DNA from: Flavobacteriales bacterium | GTDB taxonomy: Bacteria > Bacteroidota > Bacteroidia > Flavobacteriales > UA16 | Direction: 5' to 3' | Assembly: GCA_028141885.1 (NCBI GenBank) | Contig: JAOIQU010000034.1 | Coordinates: forward strand, 1 to 14,742 | DNA length: 14,742 nt | In this document: positions 1 to 6,235 of the stretch, piece after piece | How the letters are laid out: each line of letters starts with the position of its first letter | How positions within the stretch are numbered: position 1 is the stretch's first letter | The notes under the pieces: generated by a model | Databases searched by the model: none | What the model was told of the DNA's origin: nothing | The model's input: only the letters and a program-made list of their open reading frames with translations | Translations under genes and position numbers: made by a program

Positions 1-114
1 ATCGTCGTTGTCGATGAGTTGGTTTCCGTTCAAATCGGCGTGGCATTGCGCCGTGACGTCAACCACGAACGTGCAGTTGGCCAAAAAGGGAAGGAGGAAC
101 AAGAATCTGTGCAT
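1..114 (-). CDS. Secreted protein with dockerin-like calcium-binding motif, N-terminal fragment (cut by window edge)
   Basis: Reading the minus strand from ATG 114 gives 38 codons that stay open to the left edge. Residues 1-23 form a signal peptide: M-H-R, then a hydrophobic run (FLFLLPFLANCTFVVDV), ending in T-A-Q. The predicted mature protein begins CHADLNGNQLIDNDD. The D-x-N-G-N-x-x-I-D core has the spacing of an EF-hand or dockerin calcium loop. It resembles the C-terminal module of the FG-GAP protein at 6188-8122 (CFADLDNNGFVGSSD). The gene lies 72 bases after xth on the same strand and has a weak promoter-like octamer (TCCTTTTG on the minus strand, 127-134) 12 bases before the ATG, so it may be its own transcription unit. 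The rest of the protein is outside the window, so its overall function cannot be stated. The export signal and motif are seen; the calcium binding is inferred. Confidence 0.7.
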   Translation of the reverse strand, partial: MHRFLFLLPFLANCTFVVDVTAQCHADLNGNQLIDNDD

Positions 115-186
115 GTCGTTTTTGTCCAAAAGGACTCCACGACAGCCTTCCCTAAGCTCCGCGATTCACAGGCGCTTACGTCCGCT

Positions 187-951
187 TTAAGATTGCCAAT
201 TCAGCGACACCGGACAGTGGTCGCTGCCCAAAACGTCGTTGTGAATGTGCGGCTCTTGGATTTGGCCCAAGGCCCGTTCACTCACGAGCATGTAATCCAA
301 ACGCCATCCCACGTTTTTCTCTCTGGCACCACCCCGGTAACTCCACCAAGAGTACTTAACTCGTTCTGGATTGGCATGCCGCCAGCTGTCCACAAAACCC
401 GCGTCGAGCAGGGCAGTCATGCCATCGATTTCATCTTGCGTGTAACCTGGCGTCTTGTTGAAGTTCGCAGTGGGACGCGCCAAATCGATGGGGGCATGCG
501 CAACGTTGAGGTCCCCACAACAAATCACAGGCTTGTCCGCATCCAGTTCTGCCAGGTACGCGCGGAACGCCGCGTCCCATTCTTTCCGGAACGGAAGTCG
601 TTTCAGGCCGCTGCTGGAATTGGGGGTGTAAACGGTGACAAAATGAAAGTCGCTGAATTCAGCGCGCAACACACGGCCTTCTTGGTCCAGCTCATTCACC
701 CCGATGCCCGCCTGCACGCTCAGGGGTTGTTGTTTGGTCAGGATGGCGGTCCCTGAGTATCCCTTTTTTTCCGCAGAACTTGAGAACACCTCGTACGTGT
801 CCCACCCAAACAACGCTTCTCGCACCTGGTCGTCTTGGGCTTTGGTTTCTTGCAATCCCAAAACGTCAGGGGCCAGGGCTTCGATTTGGTCGGTGAATCC
901 TTTTTTGACAACGGCACGCAGGCCATTGACATTCCAACTCATCAATTTCAT
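187..951 (-). CDS. xth: Exodeoxyribonuclease III / AP endonuclease, XthA/ExoA type
   Basis: This 254-residue protein of the endonuclease/exonuclease/phosphatase fold nicks DNA 5' to abasic sites in base-excision repair and has 3'-5' exonuclease activity. All family motifs are present: WNVNGLRA (N7), LQETK (E35, metal ligand), VYTPN (Y108), GDLNVAH (D147, N149), the substrate-recognition segment WWSYRGGAR followed by WRLDY (D219), and GSDHCPV (D244-H245 catalytic pair). Length and motif spacing are normal for the XthA/ExoA branch. The ATG overlaps the stop codon of the upstream ATE-like gene in an ATGA arrangement, which implies translational coupling. This is the last gene of the coaE-ALDH-ATE-xth operon. 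No missing residue or truncation is seen. Identity as an Xth-family enzyme is very secure; the choice between the names xth and exoA is convention. Confidence 0.96.
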   Translation of the reverse strand: MKLMSWNVNGLRAVVKKGFTDQIEALAPDVLGLQETKAQDDQVREALFGWDTYEVFSSSAEKKGYSGTAILTKQQPLSVQAGIGVNELDQEGRVLRAEFSDFHFVTVYTPNSSSGLKRLPFRKEWDAAFRAYLAELDADKPVICCGDLNVAHAPIDLARPTANFNKTPGYTQDEIDGMTALLDAGFVDSWRHANPERVKYSWWSYRGGAREKNVGWRLDYMLVSERALGQIQEPHIHNDVLGSDHCPVSLNWQS

Positions 952-2024
952 GTCGTGAACAGGGCATCAGGGCGCTCCGCCCATCGCGCAGCCAATTCCA
1001 GGACTTCGTCCAAAGAACCTTGCGCGAGCAGGGTGTCGCCGGTTTGGTAGAGATGATTGAGGTAGGCTTCCCCTTGTTGGAATTCAGACGAGGGTTCCAT
1101 GTTGAGGAACTGCGAAGCGTCTGGACAGGGGTGGATGTGCATCAGCGTGTAGCCGTTTGATTCGGGATCAAATCCCGCGACCAACATGCCTTCCACGTCG
1201 TGTCCTATTTCTACGGGCACAGGAAGCCTGAGAAAAAAGGCACTCCACGGGCCCATGTACCCCATGCTGAAGTAGGGATAAAGCCATGGTTTGGGGTGCA
1301 AGCCCAACGCGCTGAGACCGGCGGTCAATGCCTCCGTCGTTCTTTGAATGTTGTACGCCGTTGTCGTTTCAGGCTTGAAGTTCTCCAGTTTCGCCCAGCG
1401 CTTGTTGGCCGTGTAATGCTCCATGGGGCCAAGCTTCAACTTGTAGTCGAAATCGGATCGTTTGTCCAAGATGTATCCTGGGTAGAACCAACGACGCCCA
1501 GTCCGCTTCCCGTACTCCGCTTCTTTCAAGAGGGTGTAAGTGCCAAGGCTGTATTTGCTGTACGCTTCGTCGTACAATCCCAGTAAGCTCGCCATGCTTT
1601 GTTCTCCAAGGTCGAAGTAGCTGACGGCAATGAGCTTGTCTCCGTCGTACACGCACACCTCACGGGTGTCAAACACCGTGCCCTGAAACCCAGCGCTCAG
1701 ATAGTCTGTCAACGTGTTGTGAATGAATCCCTTGAATCGTGACTTGTGCTGAGCGTAAAGTGCTTCTTTGTTCGCGTTGGGTTGGGCATGGCCATAGGTC
1801 ACGGTGAACCTTGATTCAACGCGGCGCATCGTCTTCCGCTGCCTCGATGTGGGCGTGTGGTGATCCAGATTCATCCGGATGTTGACGACGCTGAACAGCC
1901 GTTCGTCGATGCAAAGCAGGTCCATTTTGTAAAGCATGACCGACCCTCGAAACCATCCCGAGGCCAGGTATTGGTCATACCGGGAGCGAGACAAACTGCG
2001 GGGGAAATGCGTTTGGACGAGCAT
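948..2024 (-). CDS. ATE/Bpt-like arginyl (or leucyl)-tRNA-protein transferase family protein, atypical
   Basis: This 358-residue protein resembles the ATE/Bpt family, GNAT-fold enzymes that move Arg or Leu from tRNA to protein N-termini and so create N-degrons. The C-terminal ATE domain (about residues 85-215) is recognisable from VYDGDKLIAVSYFDLGEQS, then SKYSLGTYTLLKEAE and WFYPGYIL, followed by a Y-K motif. The N-terminal region keeps the family framework (YLASGWFR, then NIRMNL and SRQRKTMRR) but lacks the C-x-x-C cysteines that bind metal or Fe-S in canonical ATE and Bpt. About 110 extra C-terminal residues, from YPYFSMGYMGPW onward, match nothing I recognise. The start is ATG 2024; a TTG directly before it at 2027 is an alternative. 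The gap from the aldehyde dehydrogenase gene is 25 bases, and the stop overlaps xth. Family membership is fairly secure; the amino acid donated, and whether it is active, are not. Confidence 0.75.
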   Translation of the reverse strand: MLVQTHFPRSLSRSRYDQYLASGWFRGSVMLYKMDLLCIDERLFSVVNIRMNLDHHTPTSRQRKTMRRVESRFTVTYGHAQPNANKEALYAQHKSRFKGFIHNTLTDYLSAGFQGTVFDTREVCVYDGDKLIAVSYFDLGEQSMASLLGLYDEAYSKYSLGTYTLLKEAEYGKRTGRRWFYPGYILDKRSDFDYKLKLGPMEHYTANKRWAKLENFKPETTTAYNIQRTTEALTAGLSALGLHPKPWLYPYFSMGYMGPWSAFFLRLPVPVEIGHDVEGMLVAGFDPESNGYTLMHIHPCPDASQFLNMEPSSEFQQGEAYLNHLYQTGDTLLAQGSLDEVLELAARWAERPDALFTT

Positions 2025-2029
2025 CAAAA

Positions 2030-2037
2030 CGAAGGTA
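2030..2037 (-). promoter_or_regulatory. Weak internal -7-like octamer before the ATE-like gene
   Basis: The minus strand reads TACCTTCG, one mismatch from the Bacteroidota -7 consensus TAnnTTTG, 5 bases before ATG 2024. It could give the ATE-like and xth genes some transcription independent of the operon promoter. No -33 element is evident. Chance occurrence is quite possible. Confidence 0.25.
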
Positions 2038-2049
2038 GGGCTCAGGACT

Positions 2050-3450
2050 TCACAGCCAACGTTGCACAGTCTTGGCCAGCCAGAGGCTGCGTCCGGTGAA
2101 AGGAGGGAAGGTCCATGGCAAGACGTTGAACCTCGACGTTTGCCTCAGCACAGAACGCATGTTGGAGAATTGCTTGAATCCAGCGATGCCTCCCGTTCTT
2201 CCCATGCCGCTTGTTTGGATGCCACCAAAAGGCAAGTTGGGGCTCGCCACTTGAAGAACCACCTCGTTGATGCCTGTGGTTCCCGCGGGATTCGCCCGCA
2301 TCCAAGATTGGATGGCATCATTCCGTTTGGAGAAAAAGTACATTGCCAAGGGATGGGGGTTGTGCGCCACAATTGCGTTGACATCCCCGTCGTGCTCCCA
2401 GCGCAGCACAGGGAGCACCGGCCCAAAGATTTCCTCTTTCATGATGGCCATGTCCATGGTGACGTTGTCCAACACCGTGGGCGCAATGCGACGGGTTGCT
2501 GCGTCCCAAATGCCACCGTGAACCAACGTGGCGCCACGGTCCAACGCATCCTGAATCAAACCCACCACGCGGTCAAAGTGATGTTGATTGACCATTTGAG
2601 AACGGTTGTCGTGGTTCAACTGACCTTGCGCATCTGGGCCATACATGTCTTCAAACCTCGAGGTCAGCTCTCGAAAGAAACGATCCGCGATGGAAGACTG
2701 GATAAGCATGTAATCCGGTGCGATGCACACTTGGCCGTTGTTGAGGCATTTGCCCCATGCCATTCGTTTGCTGGCGTCAACGAGGTTGGCGGAGGCATCC
2801 ACCACGGCAGGACTTTTGCCACCAAGTTCCAGGGTCACTGAGGCCAAATGTTCGGCCGCCGCCCGCATCACTTTGCGGCCAATGTTGGTGCCACCTGTGA
2901 AGCAAATGTGTTGAAAGGGGAGGGCGGTCAGTGCTTGACTGACGTCAGGTCCACCGAGGATGACACTCGCCACATCGGGAGCGAAGGCCGTTTCAACGAT
3001 GGAGGCAATCACTTTGGATGTTTCTGGGGTGTGCTCTGAAGGCTTCAGCATCACTCGGTTCCCCGCAGCAATGGCACTGACGAAGGGGCGAAGGGTCAGG
3101 TTGACTGGAAAATTCCAAGGTGCGATGATCAGCACCTGTCCTTTGGGTTCTGGCAACACATGAGAAGCAGTTCCAAACATGGCAAGCGAAGTGCTTGTGG
3201 GTCTGGGCGCCATCCATCCTCGCAGGTGCTTTCGTGCGTGCATGATCTCGGCCTTCAAGGGATAGATTTCCTGAAGGTGCACTTCTTCACGCGGCTTGCC
3301 CATGTCGGCCTTCAAGGCTCGAATCAACTCGGCTTCATGATTCAACACGGATTGCCACAGCGCATCGAGCATCGCACGTCGCTCGGTGGCGGTCAAGTGG
3401 GTTTTGGCAGCAGTTCTCTGCTGATCGAAAATGTGTTGAATGTGTTCCAT
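2050..3450 (-). CDS. Class 3 (ALDH3-type) NAD(P)-dependent aldehyde dehydrogenase
   Basis: This enzyme oxidises aldehydes, typically medium- or long-chain aliphatic or aromatic ones in this family, to carboxylic acids. Starting at ATG 3450 it has 466 residues. Visible motifs are the cofactor-binding segment IIAPWNFPVNLTLRP (N113), LKPSE (K136), FTGGTNIGR, the general base in LELGGKSP (E208), the nucleophile in NNGQVCIAPDY (C242), and EEIFGPVLPV. These positions fall within one residue of the catalytic pair of mammalian ALDH3A1, which supports this start. An upstream in-frame TTG at 3504 overlaps the coaE stop as TTGA and would add 18 residues without homology to the family core. There is no hydrophobic C-terminal tail like that of fatty aldehyde dehydrogenase, so the protein is probably cytosolic. 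It is the second gene of the coaE operon. Substrate is unknown. Confidence 0.93.
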   Translation of the reverse strand: MEHIQHIFDQQRTAAKTHLTATERRAMLDALWQSVLNHEAELIRALKADMGKPREEVHLQEIYPLKAEIMHARKHLRGWMAPRPTSTSLAMFGTASHVLPEPKGQVLIIAPWNFPVNLTLRPFVSAIAAGNRVMLKPSEHTPETSKVIASIVETAFAPDVASVILGGPDVSQALTALPFQHICFTGGTNIGRKVMRAAAEHLASVTLELGGKSPAVVDASANLVDASKRMAWGKCLNNGQVCIAPDYMLIQSSIADRFFRELTSRFEDMYGPDAQGQLNHDNRSQMVNQHHFDRVVGLIQDALDRGATLVHGGIWDAATRRIAPTVLDNVTMDMAIMKEEIFGPVLPVLRWEHDGDVNAIVAHNPHPLAMYFFSKRNDAIQSWMRANPAGTTGINEVVLQVASPNLPFGGIQTSGMGRTGGIAGFKQFSNMRSVLRQTSRFNVLPWTFPPFTGRSLWLAKTVQRWL

Positions 3451-3500
3451 GCGGCACCAACTAGGGTCCAACAAAGAAAGGTCAATGGAGGGCGAGTTGT

Positions 3501-4184
3501 TCAACCCACCTTGCGGCGAATCAAGCCCGCCAATGCCAACACTTGAGGCAAGAGAGGGGTGTTGCCGTCGTTTTCAATCACGTGATTGGCTTTGGCCATC
3601 CGCTCATGGGGTTGCCATTGTTGTTGAACGCGTTTGAGGATGTCCTCTTTTTTGATCGGTGCATTGCTTTTTCTGGATAAGGCCCGGGAGATCCGAAGAT
3701 CGAGTGGTGCTTCAACCGTCACCACCATGTCGCATGTTTCGTCACTCTTGGATTCGAAGAGGATGGCCGCTTCACGCACCACAATCTCAGCGCATCCATC
3801 GCGCTGGACGCCGGCGACCCATTTCTCGAACGCCCTTCCCACGGCAGGGTGCACCCTCTGCTCAAGCCAGTTCAATTCCTCAGCATCGTTGAACACGATC
3901 TGAGCAAGTGCCTGACGATCGATGTCCACAAGGTTGCCAGCCCCGTCAAACGCGCCAATGTCGTCGCCCCATCGTTCTACCATGGCTTCCCGGAGGGGCG
4001 CATCGGTTGCGTAGAGCTGTTTGGCTGCGTTGTCCGCATTCCACACTGGCAAGCCCAATGCCTCAAACATGCGCCCCACAAGGCTTTTTCCTGCGGCGAT
4101 GCCTCCTGTCAGCCCCACCACCAGAGGGCGCGTCCCGTCAGGTGAATGGTCCATGGAATGGGTGTTTGGGCGAGGGTCGGCCAT
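3501..4184 (-). CDS. coaE: Dephospho-CoA kinase
   Basis: CoaE catalyses the last step of coenzyme A synthesis, phosphorylating the 3' hydroxyl of dephospho-CoA with ATP. With ATG 4184 the protein has 227 residues, normal for the family. The P-loop GLTGGIAAGKS is at residues 24-34. Other CoaE landmarks are NADNAAKQLY after the second strand, HPAV near residue 112, REAAILFES (138-145) and the lid arginine segment RISRALSRK. Translation could be read open back to 4262, but that would run into the divergent rpe gene. ATG 4184 lies 4 bases after a promoter-like octamer that mirrors the one before rpe, so I prefer it; ATG 4154 (217 residues) is also compatible with the conserved core. It is the first gene of the operon with the aldehyde dehydrogenase, the ATE-like protein and xth. 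Confidence 0.93.
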   Translation of the reverse strand: MADPRPNTHSMDHSPDGTRPLVVGLTGGIAAGKSLVGRMFEALGLPVWNADNAAKQLYATDAPLREAMVERWGDDIGAFDGAGNLVDIDRQALAQIVFNDAEELNWLEQRVHPAVGRAFEKWVAGVQRDGCAEIVVREAAILFESKSDETCDMVVTVEAPLDLRISRALSRKSNAPIKKEDILKRVQQQWQPHERMAKANHVIENDGNTPLLPQVLALAGLIRRKVG

Positions 4185-4263
4185 GATGCAAAGGTGCGGC
4201 TTCTTCACATGTTGCCCACATTCGGGGACGATTTGGTGTGCAGTTGTTGACCTTTGCAGCATG
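4182..4263. promoter_or_regulatory. Divergent coaE/rpe promoter region with near-perfect inverted repeat
   Basis: The gap between the coaE and rpe start codons is 76 bases. Its two ends form an inverted repeat that includes both start codons: CATGATGCAAAGGT (4182-4195) and ACCTTTGCAGCATG (4250-4263) match at 13 of 14 positions as reverse complements. Each arm holds a Bacteroidota -7-like octamer pointing outward (CACCTTTG toward coaE, GACCTTTG toward rpe), each exactly 4 bases from its ATG. The octamers match TAnnTTTG except at the first position. I see no clear -33 TTG element at the usual distance. The geometry would place transcription starts at or next to the ATGs. The repeat is seen; the promoter role is inferred. 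Confidence 0.5.
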
Positions 4264-4914
4264 GCACACCTTTTGGCTCCTTCACTGCTTGCTGCTGATT
4301 TTGCGAACCTTCAACGCGATGTGGAATTGGTCAATGCGTCCGACGCGCATTGGTTTCATTTGGATGTGATGGACGGGGTGTTTGTGCCCAACATCAGTTT
4401 TGGCATGCCTGTGATGGAGGCGATTGCCCGTCATGCCACCAAACCCTTGGATGTGCACCTCATGATTGTGGATCCCGATCGCTACATCCAAACGTTCGCC
4501 GACCTAGGAGCGGATGTCTTGACGGTTCACGCCGAAGCGTGCACACACCTTCACCGCACGCTCAACGCCATTCGCAAGGCTGGCATGAAAGCTGGTGTGG
4601 CGTTGAACCCTCATACGCCCGTGGAGGTGCTGCGAGACGTCGCGCTCGAACTGGATTTGGTGTGCCTCATGAGTGTGAATCCGGGCTTTGGAGGACAGTC
4701 CTTCATCGAACGCACGTACGCCAAAACCAAAGCGCTTCGCGCGCTCCTTGATGAGGAGGGCGCCACAGAGTCACTCATTGAGATTGATGGCGGCGTAGGA
4801 CTTGGAAATGCCAAAGCCCTTGTGGATGCCGGGGCCAATGTTTTGGTCGCGGGTTCTTCGGTGTTTCGAGCAGAAAATCCAGTTGAAGCCGCTCGCGCCT
4901 TGGCGCACCTGTGA
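4261..4914 (+). CDS. rpe: Ribulose-phosphate 3-epimerase
   Basis: Rpe interconverts ribulose 5-phosphate and xylulose 5-phosphate in the pentose phosphate pathway. The 217-residue TIM-barrel protein starts MAHLLAPSLLAADF, the usual family start. Visible motifs are HLDVMDGVFVPNISFG (metal ligand H33, catalytic D35), DVHLMI (H66), VNPGFGGQSF (phosphate loop, 139-148), IDGGV (D176, second catalytic aspartate) and AGSSVF. The frame is open upstream to 4021, but that extension crosses coaE and has no family similarity, so the start is ATG 4261. The flippase gene follows 31 bases downstream on the same strand. Length and residues are entirely normal. Confidence 0.96.
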   Translation: MAHLLAPSLLAADFANLQRDVELVNASDAHWFHLDVMDGVFVPNISFGMPVMEAIARHATKPLDVHLMIVDPDRYIQTFADLGADVLTVHAEACTHLHRTLNAIRKAGMKAGVALNPHTPVEVLRDVALELDLVCLMSVNPGFGGQSFIERTYAKTKALRALLDEEGATESLIEIDGGVGLGNAKALVDAGANVLVAGSSVFRAENPVEAARALAHL

Positions 4915-4933
4915 TGGTACAAGGCCTTTCACG

Positions 4934-4941
4934 TAGCTTGG
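4934..4941 (+). promoter_or_regulatory. Possible -7 octamer before the flippase gene
   Basis: TAGCTTGG is one base from TAnnTTTG and ends 4 bases before ATG 4946, the same spacing as at rpe, coaE and glnS. Alternatively the GGAGG inside TTGGAGGC could be read as a ribosome-binding site, but it sits only one base from the ATG, which is too close. No -33 element is obvious. Confidence 0.3.
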
Positions 4942-4945
4942 AGGC

Positions 4946-6235
4946 ATGAATGGAGGGGCTTTTCTGAACACCTTCTTCCAGAGGCAAGGTCATTGGATGG
5001 TGTTGGCCAATGTGGCCACGAAGGTTCTTGGTTTTGCCGCCGTCGCGTACGTCACGCGCCATACTACGGAACAGGACTTTGGGGTGTTTTCCTACGCCAA
5101 GAACGCGGTCGGGGCCTTGGTTCCACTCATGGGTTTTGGTGCGTACCAAGCGTTTCTGAGGTATTCTGCAGATGCTCCGAGTCAGCGTTCAAAGAAGTCC
5201 CTGTATTTCTACGCTTTGGGTCGAGGCATTGTGTTCTCTTTGGCGCTGGTGGCTGTCCTTTATGGCTTGGCTCCCTGGATTTGCAATGCCATTCCTGACA
5301 GTGTGAATGTTTTTCGCGTGTTGATTTGGGTGATTTTCAGCACGTTGTTGATGGAGGGTGTGAAGGGGTATGCACGCGCCATTCACCGAAACTCGATTTC
5401 GGCCAAAATCGATTTGACGTTCGCCGTTCTGTTGGTGTCGGCCACGGTGGCGTTGATGCAGGGCATGGGCATCCTCGGCTATGCCATCGCCGTGGTGATT
5501 GCTCCTTTGTTGGCTTCCATTCCATTTGGGATGCGAATGAAACTTTGGAAATGGGAGTGGAACCCCTTGGAGAAGGTCTACGGCGGATTTTGGTCTTATG
5601 GCTTATTCACGACTTTGGGCATGTTGTTGTCGCAGCTGTTTTACGCGGCAGATGTCTTTCTCATCGGTCATCATTTTGGTGAAGAAGCGAGCGTGGTGGC
5701 CGTGTATCGTGTGGCATTGATTGTTCCGTTGGCCTCCGCTGTGCTTCCCGTGTCCATTGCCGCCACGGATTACATGAAGAACGCCCTGAACAAACACGAC
5801 GAAAGAGCGCTGCGATCCTACATGGTGGGGTATTGGAAGACGTTTGGAGCGCTTTCACTGGTGCTTTTGGGGTTGCTTGCGTGGGGTGCACCGGTCATCC
5901 TTAAGGTGTTCGGTGAGGGGTACGTGGAAGGGGTCGACGTCATGCGCATCTTTTTGATTGGAAGCCTTGGCGCGCACGTGTTGAGGGTGCCGTACGGCCA
6001 CCTGCTTTCGGCTGTGGGGAGAGCCGATTGGAACACGTACATCAGTGTTGTGTTGGTGGGGCTGACAGTGGTGTCTTGCGGTTGGGGCATTCGACAAGGG
6101 GGTGTGAAAGGCGCCGCAATGGCCATGGCTGCGATGTATTGGTTGGGTGGCGTGATGAACGCCGTCATGTTTGAGGTGTACCTCCGCTCACTCACAAGAG
6201 GTGCCAAACACCGTGAGCAACAAGAGCAGATCTGA
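4946..6235 (+). CDS. Polysaccharide flippase-like membrane protein (Wzx / MOP superfamily)
   Basis: This 429-residue protein has about twelve hydrophobic segments (roughly 17-37, 52-72, 88-108, 122-140, 155-173, 176-194, 213-235, 250-272, 298-318, 332-350, 364-382 and 386-410) and a short charged, glutamine-rich tail. This is the layout of lipid-linked oligosaccharide flippases in the MOP superfamily. The segment DVFLIGHHFG followed by VAVYRVA resembles the mid-protein signature of that family (aspartate in TM7, then a Y-x-x-A motif). It would move an undecaprenyl-linked glycan across the inner membrane. No glycosyltransferase or polymerase gene is next to it, so it is an orphan placed after rpe. 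Its last 16 codons overlap the convergent FG-GAP gene by 48 bases. Family is fairly secure; the substrate is unknown. Confidence 0.85.
   Translation: MNGGAFLNTFFQRQGHWMVLANVATKVLGFAAVAYVTRHTTEQDFGVFSYAKNAVGALVPLMGFGAYQAFLRYSADAPSQRSKKSLYFYALGRGIVFSLALVAVLYGLAPWICNAIPDSVNVFRVLIWVIFSTLLMEGVKGYARAIHRNSISAKIDLTFAVLLVSATVALMQGMGILGYAIAVVIAPLLASIPFGMRMKLWKWEWNPLEKVYGGFWSYGLFTTLGMLLSQLFYAADVFLIGHHFGEEASVVAVYRVALIVPLASAVLPVSIAATDYMKNALNKHDERALRSYMVGYWKTFGALSLVLLGLLAWGAPVILKVFGEGYVEGVDVMRIFLIGSLGAHVLRVPYGHLLSAVGRADWNTYISVVLVGLTVVSCGWGIRQGGVKGAAMAMAAMYWLGGVMNAVMFEVYLRSLTRGAKHREQQEQI

Noticed and set aside
124..135. Short hairpin GTCC-AAAA-GGAC as xth terminator
   Set aside because: The stem has only four pairs, and in the direction of xth transcription it is followed by A residues rather than T; it also overlaps a promoter-like octamer of the next gene.
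19..756. Long open frame on the plus strand opposite xth
   Set aside because: It is fully antisense to a gene with every catalytic motif of exonuclease III; its translation shows no recognisable domain.
1936..2841. 301-codon open frame on the plus strand opposite the aldehyde dehydrogenase
   Set aside because: Antisense to a highly conserved enzyme; the translation is rich in His, Arg and Gln in the way expected from a shadow frame.
4021..4260. 80-codon upstream extension of rpe
   Set aside because: It lies over coaE on the other strand, and the family start MAHLLAPSLLAADF is at 4261.
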